A stretch of DNA of 48,278 nt from Pseudomonadota bacterium (GCA_021324535.1 JAJPIU010000122.1:1-48278), one strand, 5' to 3'. Counted from the first letter of the stretch, positions 25,094 to 34,258 are shown. Program-made: numbers and translations. The notes: generated by a model from the letters alone, not told the origin.

Positions 25094-26194
25094 ATGCCAG
25101 AGCATACCCTGACGCGCCATGAACTGAATCGTGCGCTGCTGGCTCGCCAGATGTTGCTTCAGCGCGAGACGCTCTCATCATTGGCGGCCATCGAACGGCT
25201 GGTAGGCATGCAGGCGCAAACGGCCAACGCGCCCTATATTGGCCTCTGGTCACGCCTTCAAGGCTTCCAACGCGACAACCTGAGCCAATTGTTACGCGAG
25301 CGCCAGGTGGTACGCGCGACCCTGATGCGCTCTACACTGCACCTCTTCACTGCGGACGACTATATCGCGTTTCGCCACACCCTTCAGCCCGCGCTGACCC
25401 GCGCGCTCGGCGCGTTCTTTGGCCAGCGCGCCAAAAAACTGGACATCCCAGGCATCGTCGCCGTCGCACACGCTTCCGTGGCTGAGCAGCCGCGCACATT
25501 CGTCGAACTTCGCGCAACGTTGAGTAAGCGATTTCCCGACACCGAACCCGAACTGCTGGCGTATCTCGTGCGAACACACCTGCCGCTTGTGCAGGTTCCA
25601 CCGGCCGGCTTGTGGGGCATGGGAGGAAGCCCAGCGCACGCGCTAGCGGAAGATTGGCTGGGAAGTCCATTGGAGAAAGAGGATAAGACCAACCTGCTGA
25701 TCCGGCGCTATCTGGCGGCGTTTGGCCCGGCCTCGGTCGCCGACGCGCAGGCATGGTCTGGCCTGACGGGGTTACGCTCCGCGTTCATGGCGCTTCGCCC
25801 CGAGCTCGTGGTCTATCGAGATGAGCGCGGAGCCGACCTCTTCGATCTTCCTGACGCGCCGCTACCATCACCGGAAATCACTGCGCCCGTTCGCTTCCTG
25901 CCGGAGTTCGATAACCTGATCCTCTCACACGCCGACCGCACGCGCGTCATCGCCGACGAGCACCGCAGCCGCATATTTCTCTCGGTGGGCCGTGTTCGCG
26001 CCACCTTCCTGGTGGATGGCTTTGTCGCGGGCGCCTGGAAGACCGAACGCGAACGCGCAACAGCGCGGCTGATCATGGAGCCGTTCAACTCGCTTCCTGC
26101 TGAGGCGCAAGAGGCCCTCGCCGAAGAAGGCGCGCAATTGTTGCGTTTCATCGAACCGGACGCCACCACATATGATACCCAGTTCAGGGCCTAG
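25094..26194 (+). CDS. Winged-helix DNA-binding domain protein (HTH_42 family)
   Basis: A 366-residue protein of the HTH_42 family, which includes the crosslink-unhooking glycosylase YcaQ/AlkX and a large set of actinobacterial and Chloroflexota proteins. Recognisable: 'ALLARQMLLQRETLSSLAAIERLVGMQAQ' at the N-terminus (family start 'ar-LL-R...l--l-glQAQ'), 'VVRATLMRSTLHLFTADDY' and 'LIRRYLAAFGPASVADAQAWSGL', then 'VRFLPEFDNLILSHADRTRVI'. The QxQ motif needed for YcaQ-like glycosylases is represented by MQAQ. A role in DNA-damage handling is possible but not shown. Ribosome site CGGAGAAA precedes the ATG by about 6 bases. Confidence 0.8.
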   Translation: MPEHTLTRHELNRALLARQMLLQRETLSSLAAIERLVGMQAQTANAPYIGLWSRLQGFQRDNLSQLLRERQVVRATLMRSTLHLFTADDYIAFRHTLQPALTRALGAFFGQRAKKLDIPGIVAVAHASVAEQPRTFVELRATLSKRFPDTEPELLAYLVRTHLPLVQVPPAGLWGMGGSPAHALAEDWLGSPLEKEDKTNLLIRRYLAAFGPASVADAQAWSGLTGLRSAFMALRPELVVYRDERGADLFDLPDAPLPSPEITAPVRFLPEFDNLILSHADRTRVIADEHRSRIFLSVGRVRATFLVDGFVAGAWKTERERATARLIMEPFNSLPAEAQEALAEEGAQLLRFIEPDATTYDTQFRA

Positions 26195-26327
26195 CCTGGC
26201 AGCCTGGCGTCACAGGCTCCCATCTTCTCTTGACGCGCATAGACAGGTATGGCATGGCGTGTCGGATCGGATATGTATGATATACTGGCAGGGAACATTC
26301 TGCCGCCGCTAGATAGGACATGCCGCC

Positions 26328-26948
26328 ATGCAACGTGAGCGACGCTTATTGATCGCCACGACCAACCCCCACAAGGTTGAGGAGCTACGTGACCTGCTGG
26401 GGGATATTCCCTATACGCTGGTCAGCCTTGCCAATCTCCATGTCGCCCAGGAGGTTGAGGAGACCGGCGTCACCTTCGCCGAGAACGCCATCCTGAAGGC
26501 GACCGAATACGCTGCGCTCACTGGCGAGCTTGCGCTCGCCGACGATTCGGGGTTGGAAATTGACGCGCTAGGCGGCGAACCGGGCGTCTATTCCGCGCGC
26601 TGGGCTGGGGCAAACGTCAGTTACGAAGAGCGATTTCGTATCCTGCTAGCGCGTCTGTCCAGCGTTCCCACTGAGCAGCGTACCGCACGCTACCGCTGCG
26701 TCATCGCGGTGGCCGCGCCAGCGCCGCGCGGCCTGCTTGGCCTCGCCGAGGGTACGCTTGAAGGACGCATCGCCGACGCGCCCGCTGGCTCCGGCGGCTT
26801 TGGCTACGATCCCATCTTTTACGTGCCAGAGCAAGCGCGCACCGTCGGCCAGATGAGCCTTGCCGAGAAGCAACGTATCAGCCATCGCGCCCGCGCCGCC
26901 GCACGCGCGCATGATCTATTGTTGCGGCTGGCCAAAGAGGACGCTTGA
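26328..26948 (+). CDS. rdgB: XTP/dITP diphosphatase (RdgB/HAM1)
   Basis: A 206-residue housecleaning enzyme that hydrolyses dITP and XTP to monophosphates, keeping deaminated purines out of DNA. Family motifs are all there: 'LLIATTNPHKVEELRDLL' at the N-terminus (substrate/phosphate binding), 'GVTFAENAILKA', 'ALADDSGLEIDALGGEPGVYSARWAG' with the catalytic DDSGL, 'GSGGFGYDPIFYVPE' and 'KQRISHRARAA'. Length is normal. It is followed after about 50 bases, on the same strand, by the DnaQ/DinG-like gene, and the two may form a nucleotide- and DNA-quality operon. Ribosome site is AGGAC. Confidence 0.95.
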   Translation: MQRERRLLIATTNPHKVEELRDLLGDIPYTLVSLANLHVAQEVEETGVTFAENAILKATEYAALTGELALADDSGLEIDALGGEPGVYSARWAGANVSYEERFRILLARLSSVPTEQRTARYRCVIAVAAPAPRGLLGLAEGTLEGRIADAPAGSGGFGYDPIFYVPEQARTVGQMSLAEKQRISHRARAAARAHDLLLRLAKEDA

Positions 26949-26997
26949 GCGCCCAGGCCAAAACCATGTATCACCAAGACTGGAAGTGGAGAAGTAT

Positions 26998-29900
26998 GTG
27001 CGTCCACAGCCTGTGCGCGTGGCGATTGATCTTGAAACAACGGGACTGCGCCCCGAAGCTGACGCCATCATCGAGGTTGGCGCCGTCAAGTTCGCTGGCG
27101 CGCAGGTCATTGAGACATTCCAGAGTTTCGTCACCACCAATACTATGCTACCCTATCGCATTCAGCGGCTCACCAGCATCACACCGAAGCAGTTGCGCCG
27201 CGCGCCCACGCTGGGCATGCTGATCCCACGTCTGCGCGCATTTCTTGGCGACGCCCCACTGGTGGGCCACAGCGTGCAGTTCGACGCAGCCTTTCTGCGG
27301 CGCGCCGGGCTGGCCTGGCGCAATCCGCTGATTGATACCTATGAACTGGCGGCGATGCTGCTCCCCGGTCTGCCCAGCTATACGCTCGCTTCAGTGGGGC
27401 AGGCTGTCAACGCTCCTGCCTCCACATATCACCGCGCCCTGGCCGACGCGCAATTGGCGCGCGAGGTCTTTCTTGCGCTATTGCAACGCCTCGAAGACCT
27501 CGATCCTTCGACCATCGAGGCGCTCGATCATCTGGCCGCTCCGCCCAACTGGACACCGCACTATCTTGCGCGTGGCCTGGCGCGGGCGCAGAGTCGCGAT
27601 CAGGCGCGCCAGGAAACCGCCAGCCCCTTTGGCGCGCTGCTCAAAACGTCGCTGGGGCAGCGACTCGAGGCCAGCCTGGGCGTTGACCCTGGTGTTCTCA
27701 GCATGGCGGTGGGGCTGGCAGGCGATGCGGCGACCCAGCCGCCACCATATGACTTGCGAGCGCCAGAGATTGCCGGGCATCTGGCCTATTCCCCCGCGCC
27801 TATGCCGGAGGCTACCCAGGCGCAGGAGGCGGCGCGTGAGCGACAGGTGAGCGAGAGCGTCATGGTGCGGCTGGTCGAAGGGGGAGTGGCGCTCGTCGAG
27901 GTGGAACGGGGAGATGACAGCGCGCTGGCCTGTCTGTCGCCGATTGTGCAATGGGTCAGCGAGGTGGGGGCCGATCAGGCGGAGCGCAGGCGCGTGGTGA
28001 TCTGCGCCGCCGATAGCGAACAGATGATGAAGGTGGCTCGTGGGCTGCTCCCTCTGGCTATCCAGCGCGCTGACCTGCCACCAGACGCTATACGAATCGC
28101 CGAGGTGGACGAAGACAACGCCTATCTCTGTCTGCATCGCTGGTTTGGTATCGCGCGCGACGCGCGTGGGGCGACGCTCTCGCATGATCTCACGCGCGGG
28201 CTGGCGAAACTGGTTGTGTGGTCGAAAGAGACACTTACGGGCGCACGCAACGAGATAACACTTGTGGGAGCGGAGGCGCTTGCCTGGGAACGCGCGCGCG
28301 CCGGAGCCGATCTGGCCGATACGACGGATGGATGCGCATACCGGCGTGGCGGCTATTGTTTCACCTTGCGCACACAGCGCGCAGCCGAGGCCGCCAGCCT
28401 GATCGTCACCACACACGCCGCGCTGGCTACGGCGCTGGCTGGGCAAACAAGCCTCCTGCCATCCATCGAGGCGCTCACTCGCGTTGTCGTGCTCGATGCG
28501 CACCTGCTGGAAGAAGGCCTACGCCGCAACAGCAGCATTGCCTTCGAGCAGCAATCGCTGCTGGATATGCTGGCGACGCTTGGCGAACAACAGACCGACC
28601 AGGCGCTCCCCAATGTGAATCCAAAGGACACTCGCCCACAAGAAGGCGCGTATGTCGGTCTGCTGCCGCTGGCTGCCTCGCTCCTGGCCGGACGAGATGT
28701 GCCCCGCTGGCGGCCCACTGCGCGTGAACGCGGCTGGTTCGAGACGCTCGCGCTGGCGCGGACGCAGGTGGAGGCGCTCTTTGGCGCGCTACGCGCGACA
28801 CTAGCCGAGGCGCAAAACGAAAACGCGAAAGGGCAGAACGGCGCCGGAGCGGGGAATAAGGGAGCATCACACAGCGGCTCTCAGCCGCATTTCCTAGATG
28901 GGCGACGGCAGAGCGGACAGGGAGCCGAGCCGCGTATGCTGCTGCTCGATAAGCATACCCGTGAGACGGGCGCCTGGACAAAAGCCTGCGAAGCCTGGCA
29001 AACGCTCGATATGGCGCTCGATAAAGTGGCGACACTGGCGCGTGAGGTGGCCCAACAGACGCGAATCGCCAGCCAGAGCAGTCAGGAGAATGCACGTGGC
29101 GGCGGCAAGCGCGGCAGAGATAAAGACGCCAACAGCGCCCAGAATACGCCTCACGCCGCTCACGCGCCTCTGCCGCCGAGCGTCGCCCTGGGACTGACAA
29201 CCGATCTGCTGGCAATCGCGCGCCAGATCGACAAGACACGCGCACAGGGCTTGCTTCTCTTCTCACACTCAGCCGAGGCGCATGGTGTGGCGCGTTGGCT
29301 GCGCCTGCCCTACACCAACGAATTGCCGCCAGCTTCCGGCACGCAGTTCGGGCATGGCAAACGCGAACGCCATCAGCACGAGCACACAAAGCAGCCTCCG
29401 CGTGATGCGGCGACCACACAGACTAACACAGCGGCGCGCCCCACTGGCCCAACTGACACGCCGCATGCCCCAACGGCTCCGTCAGCGTCTCCTGAGCGAC
29501 TCCCAGGCGAGTCCGACCAGGCTGCTCAGCAGGGCGTGAGCATAACGCTTTCGACAGAGAAAGCAACGCCAGCCTCCCAGGAGACGGCGGATGAGTCACT
29601 GATCGCCGAGATCGACCCCGCCGATCCGGCGATGCAGGAGGCGTCCGAGACTGTGCTTGTAGGCGCTGAAATAGTGGCCGACAAGACGTCGGTGGAAATG
29701 GCCGCCATCCAGCCTGACGCCCAGACTGAAACTCAATCAGGAGAACAAACGCACGAACAGCGGCCTATCGAAACGCCAGTGTTGCATGCCGCGCCTACGC
29801 ATGTGGGCGAGTTGCTCAGGCCGTTGCTTGGGCCTGGACGTGCGCTGACGCTGGCAGGTTGGGCGCTCTCGGTTGGCGGCGACTTCGAGTATATGCGTGG

Positions 29901-30600
29901 CGCGCTGGCCCTGCCTGAGTCTACTACGGGCGTGGCGCTCACCCCCGATTACTCACATCAGACGTTGCTCTGTCTGCCCAAAGATGTTCCCGAACCCAAC
30001 GCGCCTCACTTTCAGCAGCGACTCGACGAAGCGATTGTGGCGCTGGCGATCGCGCTTGGCGGCCAACTGGTGGCGCTCTTCCCCTCACATGCGGCGCTAC
30101 GATCCGGCGCGCTTGGCGTCAAACGCGCGTTGGAGCGCAACGACATCCTTACGCTGGCCCAAGGCATAGACGGCTCGGCACGCCAGCTCTGGCAGACGTT
30201 TCACAGCCAGCCGCGCGTCGTGTTGCTCGGCGCCGGTTCCTTCTGGGATGGCGCTGACCAACGCGAGGGGCCGCCAGCCTGTGTGTTGATCACCCGCCTG
30301 CCATTCCCTGCACTGAGCGATCCACTGGTGGCGGCGCGCGCCGAGGGTTGGGCCGATCCGCAAACACAGTTCGTCACCCCACAGGCGGCGCTCAAACTGC
30401 GCCAGGCGCTTGGCGGCCTCGCCTGGAGCCATCAACGACGCAACGCCGTCGTGTTATTTGATCGGCGGCTGCAAACACGCGGTTATGGACCAACCATCCT
30501 GGGCGTTTTGCCGCGTTGCACCCAGGCGCAGGAGCCAATGGCGCAGCTCATCGAGCGGATCGGCGAGTGGACACAAACAGACGCCTCCCCTGCGCCTTAG
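26998..30600 (+). CDS. DnaQ-type 3'-5' exonuclease fused to an ATPase-dead DinG-like helicase
   Basis: Start is a GTG 6 bases after GGAGAA, giving 1200 residues. Residues 7-165 are a complete DEDDh exonuclease: D11/E13 ('AIDLETTG'), D96 ('GHSVQFDAAF'), H145 and D150 ('YHRALADAQ'), as in the epsilon subunit of Pol III. The rest follows the layout of DinG, but the ATPase is ruined: where Walker A should be stands 'VEVERGDDSALA' (about 300), DEAH is reduced to 'VLDAH' (about 499), and motif VI has 'RQALGGLAWSHQ' in place of Q-x-x-GR-x-IR. Two of the iron-sulphur cysteines remain (C446, C454). The 'GAGSFWDGAD...RLPFPALSDPL' part (about 1072-1100) is well kept. Low-complexity linkers interrupt the middle (about 605-680 and 780-930). 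It is therefore a nuclease with a non-catalytic helicase scaffold. Confidence 0.82.
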   Translation: MRPQPVRVAIDLETTGLRPEADAIIEVGAVKFAGAQVIETFQSFVTTNTMLPYRIQRLTSITPKQLRRAPTLGMLIPRLRAFLGDAPLVGHSVQFDAAFLRRAGLAWRNPLIDTYELAAMLLPGLPSYTLASVGQAVNAPASTYHRALADAQLAREVFLALLQRLEDLDPSTIEALDHLAAPPNWTPHYLARGLARAQSRDQARQETASPFGALLKTSLGQRLEASLGVDPGVLSMAVGLAGDAATQPPPYDLRAPEIAGHLAYSPAPMPEATQAQEAARERQVSESVMVRLVEGGVALVEVERGDDSALACLSPIVQWVSEVGADQAERRRVVICAADSEQMMKVARGLLPLAIQRADLPPDAIRIAEVDEDNAYLCLHRWFGIARDARGATLSHDLTRGLAKLVVWSKETLTGARNEITLVGAEALAWERARAGADLADTTDGCAYRRGGYCFTLRTQRAAEAASLIVTTHAALATALAGQTSLLPSIEALTRVVVLDAHLLEEGLRRNSSIAFEQQSLLDMLATLGEQQTDQALPNVNPKDTRPQEGAYVGLLPLAASLLAGRDVPRWRPTARERGWFETLALARTQVEALFGALRATLAEAQNENAKGQNGAGAGNKGASHSGSQPHFLDGRRQSGQGAEPRMLLLDKHTRETGAWTKACEAWQTLDMALDKVATLAREVAQQTRIASQSSQENARGGGKRGRDKDANSAQNTPHAAHAPLPPSVALGLTTDLLAIARQIDKTRAQGLLLFSHSAEAHGVARWLRLPYTNELPPASGTQFGHGKRERHQHEHTKQPPRDAATTQTNTAARPTGPTDTPHAPTAPSASPERLPGESDQAAQQGVSITLSTEKATPASQETADESLIAEIDPADPAMQEASETVLVGAEIVADKTSVEMAAIQPDAQTETQSGEQTHEQRPIETPVLHAAPTHVGELLRPLLGPGRALTLAGWALSVGGDFEYMRGALALPESTTGVALTPDYSHQTLLCLPKDVPEPNAPHFQQRLDEAIVALAIALGGQLVALFPSHAALRSGALGVKRALERNDILTLAQGIDGSARQLWQTFHSQPRVVLLGAGSFWDGADQREGPPACVLITRLPFPALSDPLVAARAEGWADPQTQFVTPQAALKLRQALGGLAWSHQRRNAVVLFDRRLQTRGYGPTILGVLPRCTQAQEPMAQLIERIGEWTQTDASPAP

Positions 30601-30653
30601 TGTCGCTTTTCATCGAGCAACATAATGGAATATTGGAGAAGAGGACAAAGCAT

Positions 30654-31115
30654 ATGGAGCAGCAACCGCTGACCGCCGCCGATCCACGGTTTGAGGAGCG
30701 TGTACGCGCGAGTTTCGCCCGCCAGCAAGTGATGGCGACGCTTGGCGCAACACTCGCTCTGGTACTTCCTGGTGAGGTGCAAATCGCGCTTCCGTTCAAT
30801 CAGGCGCTCACCCAGCAGCACGGTTTTCACCACGCGGGCGTCACCACGACGATTGTGGATTCTGCGTGCGGCTATGCGGCGCTCAGCCTCATGCCGCCAG
30901 GGGTGGGCGTGCTGACCATCGAGTACAAGGTGAACTTTCTCGCGCCTGGGCAGGGCGAGCGTTTTCTGGCGGTGGGGCGGGTGATCAAGCCGGGGCGCAC
31001 GGTGATGGTGAGCCAGGGCGAGGTGATCGCTACACAGGGTGAACGCGAGAGCGTGGTGGCCACGATGCTGGCAACCATCATGGTCGTGCGAGATCGCCCT
31101 GACGTGCTGGATTAG
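30654..31115 (+). CDS. PaaI-family hotdog thioesterase
   Basis: A 153-residue single hotdog-fold protein that would hydrolyse an acyl- or aryl-CoA thioester. The family signature 'QQHGFHHAGVTTTIVDSACGYAAL' carries the HG-x-x-H-x-G turn and the acidic residue of the active-site helix, followed by 'VLTIEYKVNFLAPGQGERFLAVGRVIKPGRT', the standard second strand region. The ATG is preceded by GAAGAGGAC; the longer open frame upstream overlaps the exonuclease gene and is not needed. It lies 53 bases after that gene on the same strand and may be co-transcribed, though no functional link is apparent. Substrate cannot be read from sequence. Confidence 0.88.
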   Translation: MEQQPLTAADPRFEERVRASFARQQVMATLGATLALVLPGEVQIALPFNQALTQQHGFHHAGVTTTIVDSACGYAALSLMPPGVGVLTIEYKVNFLAPGQGERFLAVGRVIKPGRTVMVSQGEVIATQGERESVVATMLATIMVVRDRPDVLD

Positions 31116-31302
31116 TTACACAGACGTGACGATCTTCCCGCATATCACCGCCTGGCGCTTGCGGTTCGCAACGTATACCTGTATAATGCGACGTGACCTC
31201 ATGAATAGACGCAAGAGGTCTTGTAAGGTGAATGACGCCGCTCGCCAGTGTGATCGGCGTTAGAGCACACCATTAAGTACGTGAGAAGGGACACAACATC
31301 AC

Positions 31303-31728
31303 ATGGACATCTCCGGCACGCAGCAATTCAACTCCAGCCCACAAACCGTGTGGGATGCGCTGCACAACTCAGCGACGCTTCAGAGCTGCATCCCCGGCGC
31401 ACAATCGGTTGCGTGGCAGGGCGACAATTTGCTGAATGCAACGATCAATATGCCGGGCGTTGGCCCCATTGGGGGCGGTACACGCTCACTCACCATCCAG
31501 GCGACGGAGAGCACTCCGCCCAGCCATCTGAAGTTTGAGATCGCGCGCGGGCCGGTCACGGCGCATGCGGTGGTTGATCTGGCGCCGAACGGCTCCGGGA
31601 CAACGCTGACCTACACAGCGCACGCCACGCTGAGCGGCGCGCTCGGTCTGGCCGACGGGCTTGCCAAGCCAATGGTGGAGAACGGCCTCAACCAGTTCTT
31701 CTCCAAGCTCCAGCAGCAGGTTGGCTAG
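31303..31728 (+). CDS. CoxG-like SRPBCC-domain protein
   Basis: A 141-residue single-domain protein of the START/SRPBCC superfamily, subgroup CoxG (carbon monoxide dehydrogenase subunit G). Typical wording: 'MDISGTQQFNSSPQTVWDAL', 'LQSCIPGAQSV', then alternating strands and the C-terminal helix 'GLAKPMVENGLNQFFSKLQQQV'. In CO-oxidising bacteria CoxG helps assemble or anchor the dehydrogenase, but stand-alone copies are widespread and may bind lipids or other hydrophobic ligands. No cox genes are nearby. The gene is monocistronic and followed by a hairpin in the convergent gap. Confidence 0.85.
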   Translation: MDISGTQQFNSSPQTVWDALHNSATLQSCIPGAQSVAWQGDNLLNATINMPGVGPIGGGTRSLTIQATESTPPSHLKFEIARGPVTAHAVVDLAPNGSGTTLTYTAHATLSGALGLADGLAKPMVENGLNQFFSKLQQQVG

Positions 31729-31733
31729 CTAGC

Positions 31734-31810
31734 GTTTCCCCTTATTCCCTGCCTCCCCAATGTACCGGCCGCTTTGTGTGGCTGTGTCTCGTAAGGGGAG
31801 GCGGGGAAAC
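31734..31810. terminator. Bulged inverted repeat between convergent genes (probable bidirectional terminator)
   Basis: GTTTCCCC and GCCTCCCC on the left pair with GGGGAGGC and GGGGAAAC on the right, giving two 8-bp helices; the left arm has a 9-base bulge between them, and the apical loop is about 36 bases. It fills the gap between the CoxG-like gene and the convergent cysteine desulfurase-like gene. Confidence 0.55.
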
Positions 31811-31818
31811 CCTCCATG

Positions 31819-33162
31819 TTATCCTCCAACGATCTCATGTAGCGCCGCGACGATGCGATCTACCTCAGCCAGCGTGTTATAGTGCGCCAGCCCAATGCGC
31901 AGCGCCCCGCCCCTAGCCTCAATCCCCAGCCGCTCCATCAGATTCAGCGCATAGTAGTTGCCGTCCCAGGCGAAGATGCCTCGCTGCCCCAGTCCCTCGG
32001 CCAATGCGCGTGGCGTGTGACCGGCCACCGTCAGCGCCACCGTTGGCACGCGGCGAGTCAAATCCGCCTCCTGCGTTAGCCCATAGATCTGTACACCTTG
32101 CAGCTCGGCCACGCCTATGAGCAGATGGCGAACCAGCTCACGCTCATACGCCTGTATGGCCGCAAACGCCGCATGAAGCTCCAACCGCCGCCCGCTCATT
32201 CCCGCAAACCGAGCGCCATAGCGCGCCTGCTGAGCGCGGCCAAGCGTGGCAAGGTAGTCAAGGGTTCCCACCAGCCCAGCCAGACATTCGTGGTTCTGCG
32301 TGCCTGTCTCCCATTTGCCAGGAGCCTCATTTGTCGCCGGGCGCACCTTATACGCGGCTATCCTTTCAAGCAGCGGCAGCTTCCCATAGACGATCCCCAG
32401 GTGTGGCCCGAAAAACTTATATGAAGAGCACACGAGAAAATCACAATCGAGCGCCTGTACGTCAATTGGCGCATGCGGCGCATATTGCACGGCGTCAATC
32501 CAGGCGAGCGCGCCCGCCTCGTGCGCCCAACTGGTGATTGTCTCCACATCGTTGATCGTCCCCACCGCATTTGAGGCATAGCCCACAGCGACCACCTTTG
32601 TGCGTGGCGTGATCTTCGCATGCAGATCGGCCATATCGAGCGTACACGTCGCCGGATCGATCTCGGCCATGCGAACGACGGCGCCGCGCTCCTCGGCGAG
32701 CGCCTGCCAGGGAGAGACATTCGCATCGTGGTCGAGCGTCGTCACCACAATTTCGTCGCCAGGGGAGAGCGTGCGCCCAATCGCGCGGCTAAACGCGAAG
32801 GTAAGGGTGGTCATATTGGGGCCAAAGACGATCTCGCGTGGGTCGGCTGCGTTCAGCATATCCGCCATGGCGGCATGGGCTTCGGCAAGCAGCGCATCCG
32901 TGCGGGCGCTGGTGAGAAACGCGCCGCCCGTATTGGCGTTGGAGCGCGCCAGATAATCAGCGATGGCGCCAATGCACTCCTGGGGAACCTGCGTACCGCC
33001 AGGGTTGTCCGCGTAGATGACCGGCTGGCCGCTCAGTTCAAGCGCCAACGAGGGGAAATGCTGGCGATTGGGCGACAAGTCGGGCGGGGTGTGGGAGATG
33101 CGCTGCTCGGAGGCACGTTCGACAGAGTTGGCAGTAGCGCTAGTATCAGGGATATTTGGCAT
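31819..33162 (-). CDS. Cysteine desulfurase-like PLP enzyme (TIGR01976 type)
   Basis: A 447-residue fold-type I aminotransferase-like enzyme. After a variable 35 residues come 'HFPSLALELSGQPVIYADNPGGTQVP', 'SNANTGGAFLTSARTDALL', 'VTTLDHDANVSPW', 'AWIDAVQYAPHAPIDV' (Asp binding the PLP nitrogen) and 'CSSYKFFGPHLGIVYGK' with the PLP-binding lysine. The C-terminal 'GIFAWDGNYYALNLMERLG' and 'ALRIGLAHYNTLAEVDRIV' are characteristic of the cysteine desulfurase-like subgroup TIGR01976 rather than true SufS or IscS, and the mobile loop cysteine of those is not evident. No suf or isc genes are adjacent, so the physiological substrate is uncertain. Divergent from the MarR gene. Confidence 0.85.
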   Translation of the reverse strand: MPNIPDTSATANSVERASEQRISHTPPDLSPNRQHFPSLALELSGQPVIYADNPGGTQVPQECIGAIADYLARSNANTGGAFLTSARTDALLAEAHAAMADMLNAADPREIVFGPNMTTLTFAFSRAIGRTLSPGDEIVVTTLDHDANVSPWQALAEERGAVVRMAEIDPATCTLDMADLHAKITPRTKVVAVGYASNAVGTINDVETITSWAHEAGALAWIDAVQYAPHAPIDVQALDCDFLVCSSYKFFGPHLGIVYGKLPLLERIAAYKVRPATNEAPGKWETGTQNHECLAGLVGTLDYLATLGRAQQARYGARFAGMSGRRLELHAAFAAIQAYERELVRHLLIGVAELQGVQIYGLTQEADLTRRVPTVALTVAGHTPRALAEGLGQRGIFAWDGNYYALNLMERLGIEARGGALRIGLAHYNTLAEVDRIVAALHEIVGG

Positions 33163-33298
33163 CGCAAGATTGACCTTTCTCAGCAGGTGGAGTCGCCCAT
33201 ATCAGGATACGACAGCGTGATCATGTGGGCACTATAGCACATAACGTTTCCACTACGGCTTCCAACTTCTCGCTCCTCTTGACTTGACGCAAGCAACA

Positions 33299-33312
33299 CT
33301 TTAGCACTAAAG
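33299..33312. promoter_or_regulatory. Palindromic candidate operator upstream of the MarR gene
   Basis: CTTTAG-CA-CTAAAG, a perfect 6-bp inverted repeat with 2-base spacer, starting 10 bases after TTGACG (33284-33289), a possible -35 element. Position and symmetry suit autoregulation by the MarR-family protein encoded next. Confidence 0.45.
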
Positions 33313-33365
33313 CATAAACAAGGGAGATGAGGTTGCGAGCCTTCCGATGGTGGGGAGATACAACC

Positions 33366-33860
33366 ATGCAACCGAGGCAGGCAAACATGAGAAACGCTAC
33401 GAAAAAGGACGGAGCGGAGGCGCAGGAGCCTCACACCGAGCGGCGCGTCGGCCTCGCGCTGTGGGGGCGGATTGCGCGTTTCTATGCGCGGCAGTTGCGC
33501 CTCGCCAGCGCGCATTTGCGCAACTGGGAACTCAGCCCGGCGCAGTTTGATGTGCTTGCTACGGTGGGCCGACATGATGGAATGACCCAGCAAGAGCTGG
33601 CGGAGCGTCTGCTCGTCACTCAGGGAAACATCACCCAACTGCTCGATAAACTCGAACGGCGCGGGTTACTCACACGCTGCCGGGAGGGACGCATCAACCG
33701 CCTGCATCTTACCGCGCCTGGGCGCGCGCTCCATGAAAACGTCGTCCAGGCCCAGGAGAGCTTCCAGGCACAGCAATTCGATGTTCTTACGCCAACTGAG
33801 CAACGCCAATTGCTCACACTACTACGCAAACTCCAACACGCACAAGGAGAACAACTATGA
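33366..33860 (+). CDS. MarR-family transcriptional regulator
   Basis: A 164-residue regulator, dimeric winged-helix type. The core is 'ELSPAQFDVLATVGRHDGMTQQELAERLLVTQGNITQLLDKLERRGLLTRCREGRINRLHLTAPG': helix-turn-helix with the recognition helix around 'TQGNITQLLDKLERRGLL' and the wing with R-x-N-R. The ATG has GGGGAG 8 bases upstream; an earlier in-frame ATG lacks room for a ribosome site. The stop overlaps the start of the ring-cleaving dioxygenase gene (ATGA), the arrangement of MhqR/MhqO-like quinone- or aldehyde-responsive pairs in Bacillus. A perfect palindrome upstream is a likely operator. Confidence 0.88.
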   Translation: MQPRQANMRNATKKDGAEAQEPHTERRVGLALWGRIARFYARQLRLASAHLRNWELSPAQFDVLATVGRHDGMTQQELAERLLVTQGNITQLLDKLERRGLLTRCREGRINRLHLTAPGRALHENVVQAQESFQAQQFDVLTPTEQRQLLTLLRKLQHAQGEQL

Positions 33861-34258
33861 AGCCACTGACACTCACCAGCTTGCACCACGTCTCGGCGCT
33901 GACCGCGCAGGCGGCCAACAATCTCGATTTCTACAGGCAGGCGCTTGGGCTGCGGCTGGTCAAGAAAACCGTCAACCAGGACGATACGTCGTCCTACCAT
34001 CTCTTTTATGGGGACGAACGCGGCAATCCGGGGACGGAGGTCACATTCTTCGATATTCCGTTTGCCGCGCCCACTCGCCCCGGCGTGGGCAGCATCTCGC
34101 GGATCGCGCTACGTGTGACAGGGAGTGAATCGCTGGCCTGGTGGCAGGAGCGTTTCGAGACGCTGGGCATCGAGCATGATCCACTCACCACCGAGGACGG
34201 GCGCGCCGTGCTGGCCTTCCGCGATCTGGAAGGGAACTCTATACTTCGGCGGCCCTGA
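33857..34258 (+). pseudogene. Truncated VOC-family ring-cleaving dioxygenase (MhqO-like), N-terminal domain only
   Basis: The first about 125 residues match the N-terminal vicinal-oxygen-chelate domain of MhqO/YkcA-type ring-cleaving dioxygenases: 'LTSLHHVSALTAQAANNLDFYRQALGLRLVKKTVNQDD', 'YHLFYGDERGNPGTEVTFFDIP' and 'AVLAFRDLEGN'. Family members have about 310 residues in two domains. Here the reading frame runs into unrelated AT-richer DNA right after 'FRDLEG' and stops eight codons later, so the second domain and its metal ligands are missing. The metal histidine near the start (HH) is present. Function is probably lost unless the half-domain dimerises. Confidence 0.75.

Noticed and set aside
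27478-28503. Minus-strand open frame of 341 residues inside the DnaQ/DinG-like gene
   Set aside because: Antisense shadow with no recognisable motif; the plus strand has continuous domain similarity.
34109-34235. C-terminal end of the minus-strand membrane-protein frame
   Set aside because: This part is the antisense of the dioxygenase fragment, so it is read-through and not original sequence.
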